A stretch of 7,050 bases of DNA, taken from contig JAWOGU010000202.1 in assembly GCA_046496595.1 (NCBI GenBank), positions 1 through 7,050 on the forward strand. Direction: 5' to 3'. Positions 1 to 6,185 of the stretch are shown here, in pieces. How positions within the stretch are numbered: the first letter of the stretch is position 1; each line of letters starts with the position of its first letter. The notes beneath the pieces were generated by a model. That model searched no databases, had not been told where the DNA came from, and saw nothing but the letters and a program-made list of their open reading frames with translations. Origin of the DNA: GCA-2746795 sp046496595 (GTDB lineage Bacteria > Chloroflexota > Anaerolineae > Promineifilales > Promineifilaceae). The position numbers were made by a program, and so were the translations under genes.

Positions 1-383
1 ACGGCGCTACGGACAAAGAACGGCAGGCATTGGTGCCGCCCGCCCGCCGCTGGCCTCTGGCCGAACTTATGGCAGCCTGCCGCACCTACAGTCAAAAGCG
101 AGAACGCCGCATCTTCTTTGAATGGACGCTCATCGAAGGCAAAAACGACACACCAGAACAGGCTCATGCTCTGGGCGTACTGCTGCAAGGCATGGACGCC
201 CACGTTAACCTTATCCCGCTCAACCCTACCCTGGGTTATGATGGACTACCGGCCCGCACAACGGCCGTTAAGCAATTCCAGGCCATCCTCACCAGCTACC
301 ACATCCCCAGCACCGTGCGCCAGCGCCGCGGCATCGACATCGCTGCCGGCTGCGGTCAATTAAGAAGCATCGTAACAAACTAA
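1..383 (+). CDS. rlmN: RlmN-type 23S rRNA (adenine-C2) methyltransferase, C-terminal part
   Basis: The reading frame is open from the left edge (first full codon at base 3) to TAA at 381-383, so the gene is cut at its 5' end; an ATG/GTG inside the window is not its true start. The visible ~126 residues match the C-terminal third of RlmN, a radical-SAM enzyme that methylates C2 of A2503 in 23S rRNA (and tRNA in some species). Recognisable blocks in order are the RRWPLAELMAACRTY helix, RRIFFEWTLIEGKNDTPEQA, the VNLIPLNP strand, and the terminal TVRQRRGIDIAAGCGQL. The Cys in AAGCGQL corresponds to the catalytic cysteine that is transiently methylated in E. coli RlmN (Cys355). The radical-SAM CxxxCxxC cluster would lie outside the window. 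A diverged paralogue such as a Cfr-like enzyme cannot be excluded without the N-terminal part. One copy of the AACGGCCGTT palindrome lies in the gene (260-269, read Thr-Ala-Val). Confidence 0.88.
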   Translation, partial: GATDKERQALVPPARRWPLAELMAACRTYSQKRERRIFFEWTLIEGKNDTPEQAHALGVLLQGMDAHVNLIPLNPTLGYDGLPARTTAVKQFQAILTSYHIPSTVRQRRGIDIAAGCGQLRSIVTN

Positions 384-441
384 CGGTACACTAACCCTAC
401 AAGGCACTGTAAACCAAAGCTACTTTTGTTCTTCTCAAACT

Positions 442-450
442 TGGTAAACT
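442..450 (+). promoter_or_regulatory. Possible extended -10 promoter for the kinase gene
   Basis: In the 102-base gap between the methyltransferase and the kinase gene, TGGTAAACT gives a TGn extension plus a -10 hexamer matching TATAAT at 4 of 6 positions. No good -35 lies 16-18 bases upstream; the region there is only T-rich. The gap shows no clear terminator, so read-through from upstream is equally possible. Confidence 0.25.
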
Positions 451-485
451 AGAAATCAAACTCAGCCCCAACCAGCGGAGCAGCT

Positions 486-2600
486 ATGTCAGACACCCTA
501 ACCGGTCGTAACATCGGTAAATACCAAATACTAGAAAAATTAGGCCGCGGCGGCATGGCTGAAGTCTACAAGGCCTACCAGGAAAACCTGGACCGCTACG
601 TCGCTATCAAGTTGATGCACGCCTTTTTAGCCAGCGAACAAGACTTCTTGCAGCGTTTTAAACGTGAAGCGCGCGCCATGGCCGCCATGAACCATGCCAA
701 CATCGTCGGCGTGTATGATTTTGACGTTTACCAGGAGGACACCTATTACCTGGTAATGGAATACATCGCCGGCGGCACGCTCAAACAACGGCTAGAAGAA
801 CTGACGGAAAAACAGGAAAGCATGGCTCTGGGCAAAGCGGTGCAGCTTGGCTATCAAGTCGCCGAAGCCCTGGATTACGCCCACCGGCATGGCATGGTCC
901 ACCGAGACGTAAAACCGGCCAACATCATGCTGGGCGATAATGACCGCGCTCTGCTCACCGATTTTGGCATCGTCAAGATGATGGGCGGGCAAACGATGGC
1001 CTACACCGCCACCGGCGCTTTGATCGGCACCCCCTCCTACATGTCCCCGGAACAGGCTATGGGCAAACCCGGTGACAAGCGCGTAGACATTTACGCCCTG
1101 GGCATCCTGCTCTTCCAGATGACGACGGGACAACTGCCCTACACCGCCGATACGCCCCTCGCCGTCATCATGAAACACGTTAACGAACCGGCGCCTGAAC
1201 CAGTCACCTTTAATCCCAATGTGCCGATTTCTTTGCAGGACATCATTCTCAAGGCAATGGCCAAGGATCCGGATGACCGGTACGAAACAGCCGGTGAGAT
1301 GGCTGAAGATTTACGCGCCATCCAACTGGATTCTAGCGCCAAATCCGGTGTTTTTGTGGCGGCCTCCGCTGCCGCTGTGCCTTTAACGGCTGCGGAAACG
1401 CCCACGCAGGCGGTCCAGGCCAGCACGGCCGTTTCCGCCACAGCCTTTAGCGCCGGCGTCCATGACAGCACGCCAACCTTTCAAAGCATCCCGCTGCCTA
1501 GCCAAACACCGCCGGCAGCGCCGCCCGTGCCGGTCGCCAAAAAACGTTCTCCCTGGCTTTTTGTGGGGCTGGGACTGCTGGTCTTGATGCTTTTGGGGGG
1601 AACGGCAGCGGCCTTCGGCCTGTTTAGCAACAGGAACCAGGGCAGCGAGGTGATCGCCGGTGTCAGTCCGGCAGCTACGGACACAGCCAACCCTACTGCC
1701 ACAACATCACCACAAGAAACCCCGGACACTGCCGCCACCATTGCCGTCGCCGTGCGGTTAACTGAAGAAAGCCGCCCGACAACGGCCGTTGAAACAACTT
1801 CCACCCCCACGCCGGAAGCCACAAAAACGCCCACGCCTGCTCCCACCGTTGACAGCACCGCCCTCTACTTAGAAGCGTGCGTGCCCGGCGTCACGCTGGT
1901 CAACACCTATACCTACCAAAACGAACAGTTCGACGCCGCTCCGACCGGCAAAAATTTCCCGGTGAACTGGGTGCTGGAAAACAGCGGAACCTGTCCCTGG
2001 CCTGACAGCCTGGAATGGGTCTATGTTGATGGGGAAACGTTTGGCTTCGAGGACGACCCCATTGTCGTGGCTGCGCTCAATCCCGGCGAACAAACCACCA
2101 TCACTGCTGATTTTACAGCGCCCAGCCGCGCCGGACGTTTTGACAGCACCTGGCAGCTCACGGATGCCGCCACCGGCAGTGCGATTGGGGAACCGCTGGA
2201 ATTTACTTTAGGCGCGTATCTTGAGGCGACGCCCACCCCCACGCCGACCCTTACGCCGGTGGCCTCGCCCACCTCGGCTGCCACGGTCACAGTCGAACAA
2301 CCTGTCAATTTGATCTACGTCATTGGAAGCTGCGAGTATATTGGCATTGAATATCGCTGCCGAGTGGAAATCACGCCTTACGGCGGCGGCGGCGGACCTT
2401 ATACGGTTTTTGTGTTTGACGCCGACCAACCGGCGGAGTATCGGGGAACTTTCCCTGCCTATCACTTTGCCAAAGCCCGCCGCTGCGCTAACTATAACAA
2501 CGAAGTGATGGCGATTGATGACGCCACAGGCACGCGCATCTCCAAACAAATTTACATTGACCCCAACATCCAAATCCCCGGTGGCTGCACGCTGCCCTGA
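486..2600 (+). CDS. Membrane-anchored Ser/Thr protein kinase with NBR1-like Ig ectodomain
   Basis: A PknB-type (Hanks) protein kinase of 704 residues. The ATG at 486 is supported by GGAG at 477-480, five bases upstream, and the kinase domain begins almost at once. The kinase domain spans roughly residues 13-275: glycine loop GRGGMAEV (20-27), catalytic Lys42, HRDVKPAN with Asp141, DFG at 159-161, and the activation segment with GTPSYMSPEQ (181-190). All catalytic residues are present, so it should be active on cytoplasmic Ser/Thr substrates. An Ala/Thr-rich linker leads to one transmembrane helix (about 357-380). Outside the membrane there is a Pro/Thr-rich stalk, then an Ig-like domain at about 465-583 with the hallmarks of the NBR1 central-domain family (NWVLENSGTCPW, then PGE and TAPSRAGRFDSTWQL). 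A second TPTPTPT linker and an unrecognised region of about 98 residues with four cysteines (616, 625, 667, 701) follow. The ectodomain probably senses or binds something at the cell surface; the ligand is unknown. No partner phosphatase is seen nearby. Confidence 0.93.
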   Translation: MSDTLTGRNIGKYQILEKLGRGGMAEVYKAYQENLDRYVAIKLMHAFLASEQDFLQRFKREARAMAAMNHANIVGVYDFDVYQEDTYYLVMEYIAGGTLKQRLEELTEKQESMALGKAVQLGYQVAEALDYAHRHGMVHRDVKPANIMLGDNDRALLTDFGIVKMMGGQTMAYTATGALIGTPSYMSPEQAMGKPGDKRVDIYALGILLFQMTTGQLPYTADTPLAVIMKHVNEPAPEPVTFNPNVPISLQDIILKAMAKDPDDRYETAGEMAEDLRAIQLDSSAKSGVFVAASAAAVPLTAAETPTQAVQASTAVSATAFSAGVHDSTPTFQSIPLPSQTPPAAPPVPVAKKRSPWLFVGLGLLVLMLLGGTAAAFGLFSNRNQGSEVIAGVSPAATDTANPTATTSPQETPDTAATIAVAVRLTEESRPTTAVETTSTPTPEATKTPTPAPTVDSTALYLEACVPGVTLVNTYTYQNEQFDAAPTGKNFPVNWVLENSGTCPWPDSLEWVYVDGETFGFEDDPIVVAALNPGEQTTITADFTAPSRAGRFDSTWQLTDAATGSAIGEPLEFTLGAYLEATPTPTPTLTPVASPTSAATVTVEQPVNLIYVIGSCEYIGIEYRCRVEITPYGGGGGPYTVFVFDADQPAEYRGTFPAYHFAKARRCANYNNEVMAIDDATGTRISKQIYIDPNIQIPGGCTLP

Positions 2601-2613
2601 TCGCCGTTTATCA

Positions 2614-2644
2614 GGTGACGGTCACCTTTGAGGTGACTGTCACC
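2614..2644. terminator. Convergent intergenic hairpin built from two GGTGACnGTCACC palindromes
   Basis: GGTGACGGTCACC (2614-2626) and GGTGACTGTCACC (2632-2644) sit 18 bases apart in the 51-base gap between the convergent kinase and thiB genes. Together they can fold into one 14-bp stem with a single G-T pair and a three-base TTG loop. The position suggests a two-way transcription stop. There is no U-run on either side, so it is not a standard intrinsic terminator. It could instead protect 3' ends or bind a protein. Confidence 0.5.
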
Positions 2645-2651
2645 CAAATGT

Positions 2652-3707
2652 TTATCGCAAGACGACTTCCGTCCAGGCTTCAATCCATAGATCGCGATTT
2701 TCATTGAGTTCTGTCAGGTCGATAACGGCCGTTTCCTGCGGTATCTGCGCCCATTCCACAAATGCCGGCGGCAGCTGCGCCTTCACGTTTGCCGGAAAGA
2801 CAAACATATTCAAGGGAATGTCTTCCTGGAATGGCTGGGAAAGCATCATATCGATAAAGGCTTCAGCCAGTTCACGCTGTTCGGTTCCCTGCAAAATTCC
2901 CACAAACTCAATCTGCCGGAAACACATGCCCGGTTCAACCAGACTGGCAGTCGGCGCTTCCGCGACCGGTGGATCAGCAAAGATAAACTCCGCCGGCGGA
3001 CTGCTGGCGTATGAAACGACAAACGGCCGTTCCCCATCACCCGTCACCGAAAAATGCGTGTAATAGGCATCCTCCCAGCCATTGGTTACCAAAACGCCAT
3101 TCGCGCGCAGGTCCGCCCAAAAATCCAGGTAGGTGTAAACGCCTTCTGTGCCAAATTCACTGACAGTCGCCAACAAAAAAGCCAATCCAGGACTGGAGGT
3201 CGCCGGGTTTTGCACCACCAACAGGTCTTTATAGGCCGGATCGGTGAGCGCCGCCAGACTTGCGGGTAGTTCCAGCCCATTTTCCGCCACCCAGGCTTTG
3301 TCATAGTTCAGGCACACGTCGCCATAATCCACCGGCAGCAAGCGGTAACTATTGTCTACTATCAGCGCCTCATCGATATCCGCTAAAACCGGCGATTCGT
3401 ATGATTCGAATATCTCTGCCTCCAGGGCGCGGCCCAAAAAGGTATTATCCACGCCAAAAAAAACATCCGCCAGTGGGTTGTTTTTTGCCAGAATGGCCTG
3501 GTTCAAAGCGGCCCCCGTATCACCGGAAGGCAGCAGTACCACATCGGCGCCATATTCTTGCTCAAACGCTTCCAAAACGGCCTCGCTGGCGCTAAAGCTG
3601 TCGTGGCTCATAATCGTCAGCGTTCGCGGTTCAACCGTAGCGGAAGACGCCCCACACGCCGCCAGCATTAAAATAACCAGACTTAGTAATCCTAATCGTA
3701 ATCGCAT
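2652..3707 (-). CDS. thiB: Thiamine ABC transporter substrate-binding lipoprotein
   Basis: A 351-residue periplasmic-type binding protein of the ThiB/TbpA family, predicted to capture thiamine (or its phosphates) outside the membrane for an ABC importer. Residues 1-18 form a lipoprotein signal: a short basic start, a Leu-rich core and the lipobox LAAC, with Cys18 as the acylation site. The mature part starts TLTIMSHDSFSASEAVLEAFEQ and contains SGDTGAALNQAIL, NPLADVFFGVDN, PVDYGDVCLNYDK and NPATSSPGLAFL, typical of this family. The ATG at 3707 is preceded by AGGAG (3714-3718), which overlaps the thiN stop codon, so the two genes are probably translationally coupled. It lies second in the TPP-riboswitch operon, which supports the thiamine assignment. 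Unusually, no permease (thiP) or ATPase (thiQ) gene follows; the operon ends against the convergent kinase gene. Two AACGGCCGTT palindromes lie within it. Confidence 0.9.
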   Translation of the reverse strand: MRLRLGLLSLVILMLAACGASSATVEPRTLTIMSHDSFSASEAVLEAFEQEYGADVVLLPSGDTGAALNQAILAKNNPLADVFFGVDNTFLGRALEAEIFESYESPVLADIDEALIVDNSYRLLPVDYGDVCLNYDKAWVAENGLELPASLAALTDPAYKDLLVVQNPATSSPGLAFLLATVSEFGTEGVYTYLDFWADLRANGVLVTNGWEDAYYTHFSVTGDGERPFVVSYASSPPAEFIFADPPVAEAPTASLVEPGMCFRQIEFVGILQGTEQRELAEAFIDMMLSQPFQEDIPLNMFVFPANVKAQLPPAFVEWAQIPQETAVIDLTELNENRDLWIEAWTEVVLR

Positions 3708-3716
3708 GATTTACTC

Positions 3717-4355
3717 CTATTTGGATGTGGTTTGATGCACACAAAGTAGTGTGCCCGAAACCACTTCAATTGAAACGGAAACGGCCGTTACCTCATTACT
3801 CAACCCGCGCACCAGCCCAAAATCAAGCACACTGTCCAGCAAAGACCAGCGCAATCCCTCCGTCTCCCGCACCCGCACGTCCCCGCCCACCGGAATCAAG
3901 GACACAACATCCCCCGGCTCCGCCTTAAACTGCGAGCGGTCCCGGACCAACCAGGCCCGCTCCCGCTCCTCCACCAACTGCACATCGCTTGCCGCCAGGG
4001 AAGGGTGCGCCAATAACAATACATTCGCCAACATGTGGTCCAGGCGGCCGCCCAACGTACCAAACAACAAAATCTGTTCACCATATTCCCGGGCATGAAG
4101 CAGCGCCAACTCCAGATCCGTTTCATCTTTCACCGGATCATGCCGCCGGATGGGCACATCCGCGTTTTCCAGCCAATCCAGAATCTCAGGCGATACCGAA
4201 TCCATGTCACCCACCACCAGGTCCGGATGCCAGTTCAGTCGGTATAGATGACGGCTGCCGCCATCCGCCGCCATAACCAGAGAAGCTTTGGGCAAAAACG
4301 GCCGTATCCACGCCACATCAGCAATTTCACCATTGGCAAAAATCAAAATAGTCAT
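3717..4355 (-). CDS. thiN: Thiamine pyrophosphokinase
   Basis: A 212-residue thiamine pyrophosphokinase (thiamine + ATP to thiamine diphosphate + AMP), cytoplasmic, the last step of thiamine salvage. The family signatures are present: AADGG (29-33), PDLVVGDMDSV (44-54), KDETDLELAL (76-85) and FGTLGGRLDHMLANV (98-112), which together form the metal, ATP and thiamine sites. I place the start at the ATG at 4353-4355 (MTILIFANG), with AGGTG and a GGGGCAGG stretch just upstream. The frame also has an in-frame ATG at 4376, but that lies inside the U-run of the riboswitch terminator and would add seven unrelated residues. The stop codon TAG is at 3717-3719. The gene is first in a two-gene operon with thiB nine bases downstream, under a TPP riboswitch, so it should be repressed when thiamine diphosphate is plentiful. 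It carries one exact AACGGCCGTT and one near copy. Confidence 0.93.
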   Translation of the reverse strand: MTILIFANGEIADVAWIRPFLPKASLVMAADGGSRHLYRLNWHPDLVVGDMDSVSPEILDWLENADVPIRRHDPVKDETDLELALLHAREYGEQILLFGTLGGRLDHMLANVLLLAHPSLAASDVQLVEERERAWLVRDRSQFKAEPGDVVSLIPVGGDVRVRETEGLRWSLLDSVLDFGLVRGLSNEVTAVSVSIEVVSGTLLCVHQTTSK

Positions 4356-4374
4356 CACACACCTGCCCCAAAAC

Positions 4375-4402
4375 AAAAAAAGCCGCCCGATCGGGTGGCT
4401 TT
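4375..4402 (-). terminator. Intrinsic terminator of the TPP riboswitch
   Basis: Read on the minus strand, AAAGCCACCC, loop GATC and GGGCGGCTTT form a 10-bp stem with one A-C mismatch, followed by a run of seven U. It lies 14 bases after the riboswitch aptamer and about 20 bases before the thiN start, the usual place for the expression platform. The strand polarity of the U-run fits termination of the leftward thi transcript only. Confidence 0.85.
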
Positions 4403-4415
4403 GTAGATAATCACA

Positions 4416-4504
4416 TTCCCTCCGCCGGCATTACCCGGATCAGGTTCACAGGTCGGCGACAGTTACAGTCACCCTCTCAGCCAGGTTAATCCCAGCTCCC
4501 TGAA
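4416..4504 (-). promoter_or_regulatory. TPP (thiamine diphosphate) riboswitch, THI element
   Basis: On the minus strand the leader contains the conserved aptamer blocks in order: GGGAGCTGG at the 5' side (to about 4504), GGCTGAGAGGG (around 4475-4485), a variable stem GGTGAC/GTCGCC with a seven-base loop, then CCTGATCCGGGTAATGCCGG and GGAGGGA (4417-4445). The CTGAGA and CTGATC...GGGTAATGCCGGCG motifs bind the pyrimidine and pyrophosphate parts of TPP. The element sits 5' of thiN-thiB with a terminator between, so TPP binding should favour early termination and switch off thiamine uptake and phosphorylation. Confidence 0.96.
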
Positions 4505-4525
4505 AATAAAATCAATTGTTAGCGC

Positions 4526-4553
4526 ATTATATCGTATCCACTCATTAGGGCAA
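4526..4553 (-). promoter_or_regulatory. Promoter of the thiN-thiB operon
   Basis: Reading leftward, TTGCCC (4548-4553) and a perfect TATAAT (4526-4531) are separated by 16 bases. Transcription would start near 4519, about 15 bases before the riboswitch. The -35 matches the consensus at 4 of 6 positions. Confidence 0.65.
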
Positions 4554-4572
4554 ACGTCGCTGGAAATTACAG

Positions 4573-4601
4573 TTGGCGTTCTCAGCTTTGTATGTTATCA
4601 T
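4573..4601 (+). promoter_or_regulatory. Promoter of rpsT
   Basis: TTGGCG (4573-4578), a 17-base spacer and TATCAT (4596-4601) with a TGT extension directly upstream of the -10. Transcription would start near 4608, leaving a leader of about 60 bases. The promoter is back to back with the thi promoter, with about 20 bases between the two -35 boxes. Confidence 0.55.
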
Positions 4602-4666
4602 CCTGCCGCTCTCACGCCTTCCGTGAAATATCAAAACGATAAAACTTACGGAGGTATTATTTAAAA

Positions 4667-4942
4667 ATGGCGAATACAAAATCAGCCAAAAAACGCATTC
4701 GGCAAAGAGACAAACGGGCAGCGCATAACCGCATGTACCGCACGTCAGCACGGACATACGTAAAGAAAACACGTTTGCTTATTGAAGAGGGTAATCTGGA
4801 AGAAGCTGAAGCCGTAGCCCGGCAAGCCTACAGTACCCTGGACAAAGCAGCTCGGAAAGGCGTAGTCCATCCCAAAAACGCAGCCCGGCGTAAAGGCCGC
4901 CTCATGGCAGCCCTAACCGAAGCTCGTTCCAAAGCCGCCTAA
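4667..4942 (+). CDS. rpsT: 30S ribosomal protein S20
   Basis: A 91-residue, highly basic protein with the S20 signature MANTKSAKKRIRQRDKRAAHNR at the N-terminus and VVHPKNAARRKGRLM near the C-terminus. S20 binds 16S rRNA early in assembly of the small subunit. Length is normal for the family (85-95). The ATG at 4667 follows GGAGG (4650-4654) with a long 12-base spacing. It is a single-gene unit between its own promoter and the palindromic terminator at 4967-4998. It contains no AACGGCCGTT palindrome, unlike the genes to its left. Confidence 0.97.
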   Translation: MANTKSAKKRIRQRDKRAAHNRMYRTSARTYVKKTRLLIEEGNLEEAEAVARQAYSTLDKAARKGVVHPKNAARRKGRLMAALTEARSKAA

Positions 4943-4966
4943 CCATCTTTGTTTCATGCAAAAACC

Positions 4967-5003
4967 AAAAACACCACCTGAATTCAGGTGGTGTTTTTAT
5001 TTT
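4967..5003. terminator. Bidirectional intrinsic terminator between rpsT and the response regulator
   Basis: Bases 4967-4998 form a perfect 32-base palindrome: an A5 tract, ACACCACCTG-type GC-rich arms meeting at GAATTC, and a T5 tract followed by ATTTT. Because both ends carry A/U tracts, it can stop transcription from rpsT on the plus strand and from the convergent regulator gene on the minus strand. Confidence 0.93.
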
Positions 5004-5063
5004 CCTGTGCGCACACCCACCCAAGGGTTTTGAACCTCCGGATGGGAGAAGCCTTTTAGGAAT

Positions 5064-5759
5064 TCAATCCTGATTTTTCTGTTTTTGTGGAACGGCAAAA
5101 ATATATCCTTTGCCGCGAACCGTACGCAAAAAATCTGGTTTTGCCGGGTTTTGCTCAATCACTTCCCGCACCCAGCGAATGTGAACATCCAGGGTGCGTG
5201 TATCTCCCACATAATCCGTCTTCCACACGTTTTGCATGAGCTGAACCCGTGTGACCACCATATTAGGATGGCGCAAAAACTCTTGCAATAATTCTGCAAG
5301 TTTAGGGGTTAACCGCTGCTCTCCCTTGCCAAAAACGTCAACCGACGGCTTGGAAGGGTAAAATTTTATTTCGCCAAAACGAACCACTTCCTCAGTGGTA
5401 TCGTCGGCAGGCAGTAACATGCGTATCCGGTTAAATAATTTCCTGGGAGTAAAGGGGTGTTCCAAATAGACATCGGCTTCTGCTTCAACAGCTTCTGAAT
5501 CACCAGAATTGCGCGTATGGATGATGGGCACCTCCTCGCCTAAAGTCCGGCGCAAACGGCGGCAAGAACGCATACCATTGGAGCGCAATGACGCGGCATT
5601 ATAGACCACAAGGTCTGGTTTTTGCTCACGAATGCTGTCCAGTGCGGTTTTGCCGTTATGGCAGACGACGGTGTTGTAACCCGCTTTTTGCATTGCCTGA
5701 TAAAGAGATTGAGGATTATTGGCTTTCCCTTCAACAAGCAAAATAGTGGCTTCTGGCAT
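5064..5759 (-). CDS. OmpR-family DNA-binding regulator with degenerate receiver domain
   Basis: A 231-residue protein with response-regulator architecture: a receiver-like fold at about 4-113 and an OmpR/PhoB winged helix at about 127-226 (VVRFGEIKFYP, LTPKLAELLQEFLRHPNMVVTR, TLDVHIRWVREVIE, LRTVRGKGYIF). The DNA-binding half is well conserved. The receiver is not: the acidic pair after the first strand is Glu10-Gly11, the phospho-acceptor position in PDLVVYNAAS is Asn54 rather than Asp, and the conserved Lys is His101 in YLEHPF; only Thr82 remains. It is therefore probably phosphorylation-independent, an atypical regulator controlled by ligand, partner or abundance. No histidine kinase gene is adjacent. 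The ATG at 5757-5759 is the first in frame; upstream only a weak GGGGA stands as ribosome binding site. The stop TGA is at 5064-5066, converging on rpsT. Its target genes are unknown. Confidence 0.9.
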   Translation of the reverse strand: MPEATILLVEGKANNPQSLYQAMQKAGYNTVVCHNGKTALDSIREQKPDLVVYNAASLRSNGMRSCRRLRRTLGEEVPIIHTRNSGDSEAVEAEADVYLEHPFTPRKLFNRIRMLLPADDTTEEVVRFGEIKFYPSKPSVDVFGKGEQRLTPKLAELLQEFLRHPNMVVTRVQLMQNVWKTDYVGDTRTLDVHIRWVREVIEQNPAKPDFLRTVRGKGYIFAVPQKQKNQD

Positions 5760-5812
5760 TAATTTCTGATCCCCGTCAAAGCAGTGCTAACCTTAAAAAA
5801 AACTGTTTTGTG

Positions 5813-5840
5813 ATTATAAAGCGAATAGAACAAGGTGCAA
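5813..5840 (-). promoter_or_regulatory. Promoter of the atypical response regulator gene
   Basis: Reading leftward, TTGCAC (5835-5840, 3 of 6 matches) and a perfect TATAAT (5813-5818) are 16 bases apart, followed by a leader of about 45 bases to the ATG at 5759. Confidence 0.5.
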
Positions 5841-6028
5841 GGATAATTGTGACTGATTTTTTAAATGTGTTCAACAACGCCCACATATTGCCACCTTTTC
5901 GATCTGAATTGCAGCTATGAACTGTGGAGACTGAAGAACGCAGTGATTTCTCTGGAGAGATGCCCTGCACTGCGCAGCTTAATCTTGACATGCTTAGTAG
6001 CTGCACAAGTTTTTAATTAAAAATGCAT
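5841..6028. other. Non-coding stretch with stem-loop potential
   Basis: No convincing gene is present between the regulator promoter and the tRNA promoter. A seven-base inverted repeat CGCAGTG (5939-5945) / CACTGCG (5968-5974) encloses a smaller TCTC/GAGA stem. GCAGCT recurs at 5911 and 5974, with its complement AGCTGC at 5999-6004, allowing an outer stem. This could be a small RNA or only a leftover; I recognise no known RNA family. Confidence 0.3.
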
Positions 6029-6057
6029 TTGACATGACTATGCGGCAAGTTTATAAT
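6029..6057 (+). promoter_or_regulatory. Consensus sigma-70-type promoter of tRNA-Gly
   Basis: TTGACA (6029-6034), a 17-base spacer and TATAAT (6052-6057) match the consensus perfectly. The tRNA begins 13 bases after the -10 box, so the primary transcript has a very short 5' leader. Confidence 0.92.
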
Positions 6058-6070
6058 CGCATCTTATAGT

Positions 6071-6141
6071 GCGGGCATGGTGAAGTGGCATCACAGATGC
6101 TTCCCAAGCATCTATCACGGGTTCGAACCCCGTTGCCCGCT
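6071..6141 (+). tRNA. tRNA-Gly (anticodon CCC)
   Basis: The cloverleaf folds completely: acceptor GCGGGCA (6071-6077) with TGCCCGC (6134-6140), D stem GTGA/TCAC, anticodon stem GATGC/GCATC with loop TTCCCAA (anticodon CCC at 6103-6105), a four-base variable loop, and T stem ACGGG/CCCGT with loop TTCGAAC. The discriminator base is T6141 and CCA is not encoded. It reads GGG codons. A strong promoter lies just upstream and a terminator about 115 bases downstream. Confidence 0.97.
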
Positions 6142-6185
6142 CAAAAGGACGTTACGGTATTCTGCTGTTAACGTTCGGTTGCACA

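Noticed and set aside
2221..2290. Repetitive ACGCCCACCCCC-type sequence resembling a tandem repeat
   Set aside because: It is the coding form of the TPTPTPT linker in the kinase, a protein-level repeat rather than a DNA element.
792..2573. Several minus-strand open frames within the kinase gene
   Set aside because: They are shadows of the GC-rich third-position kinase frame, with no ribosome binding sites and low-complexity products.
4545..4772. Minus-strand open frame overlapping the start of rpsT
   Set aside because: It runs antisense through the rpsT promoter and coding start and has no ribosome binding site; a shadow of rpsT.
5020..5060. On the minus strand GGAGGTTCAAAACC looks like a tRNA T-arm
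   Set aside because: No acceptor, anticodon or D arms can be built around it; probably chance in the short convergent gap.
5776..6006. Minus-strand open frame of 76 codons upstream of the regulator
   Set aside because: No ribosome binding site, unlike any known family, covers the regulator's own promoter and the stem-loop region; probably chance.
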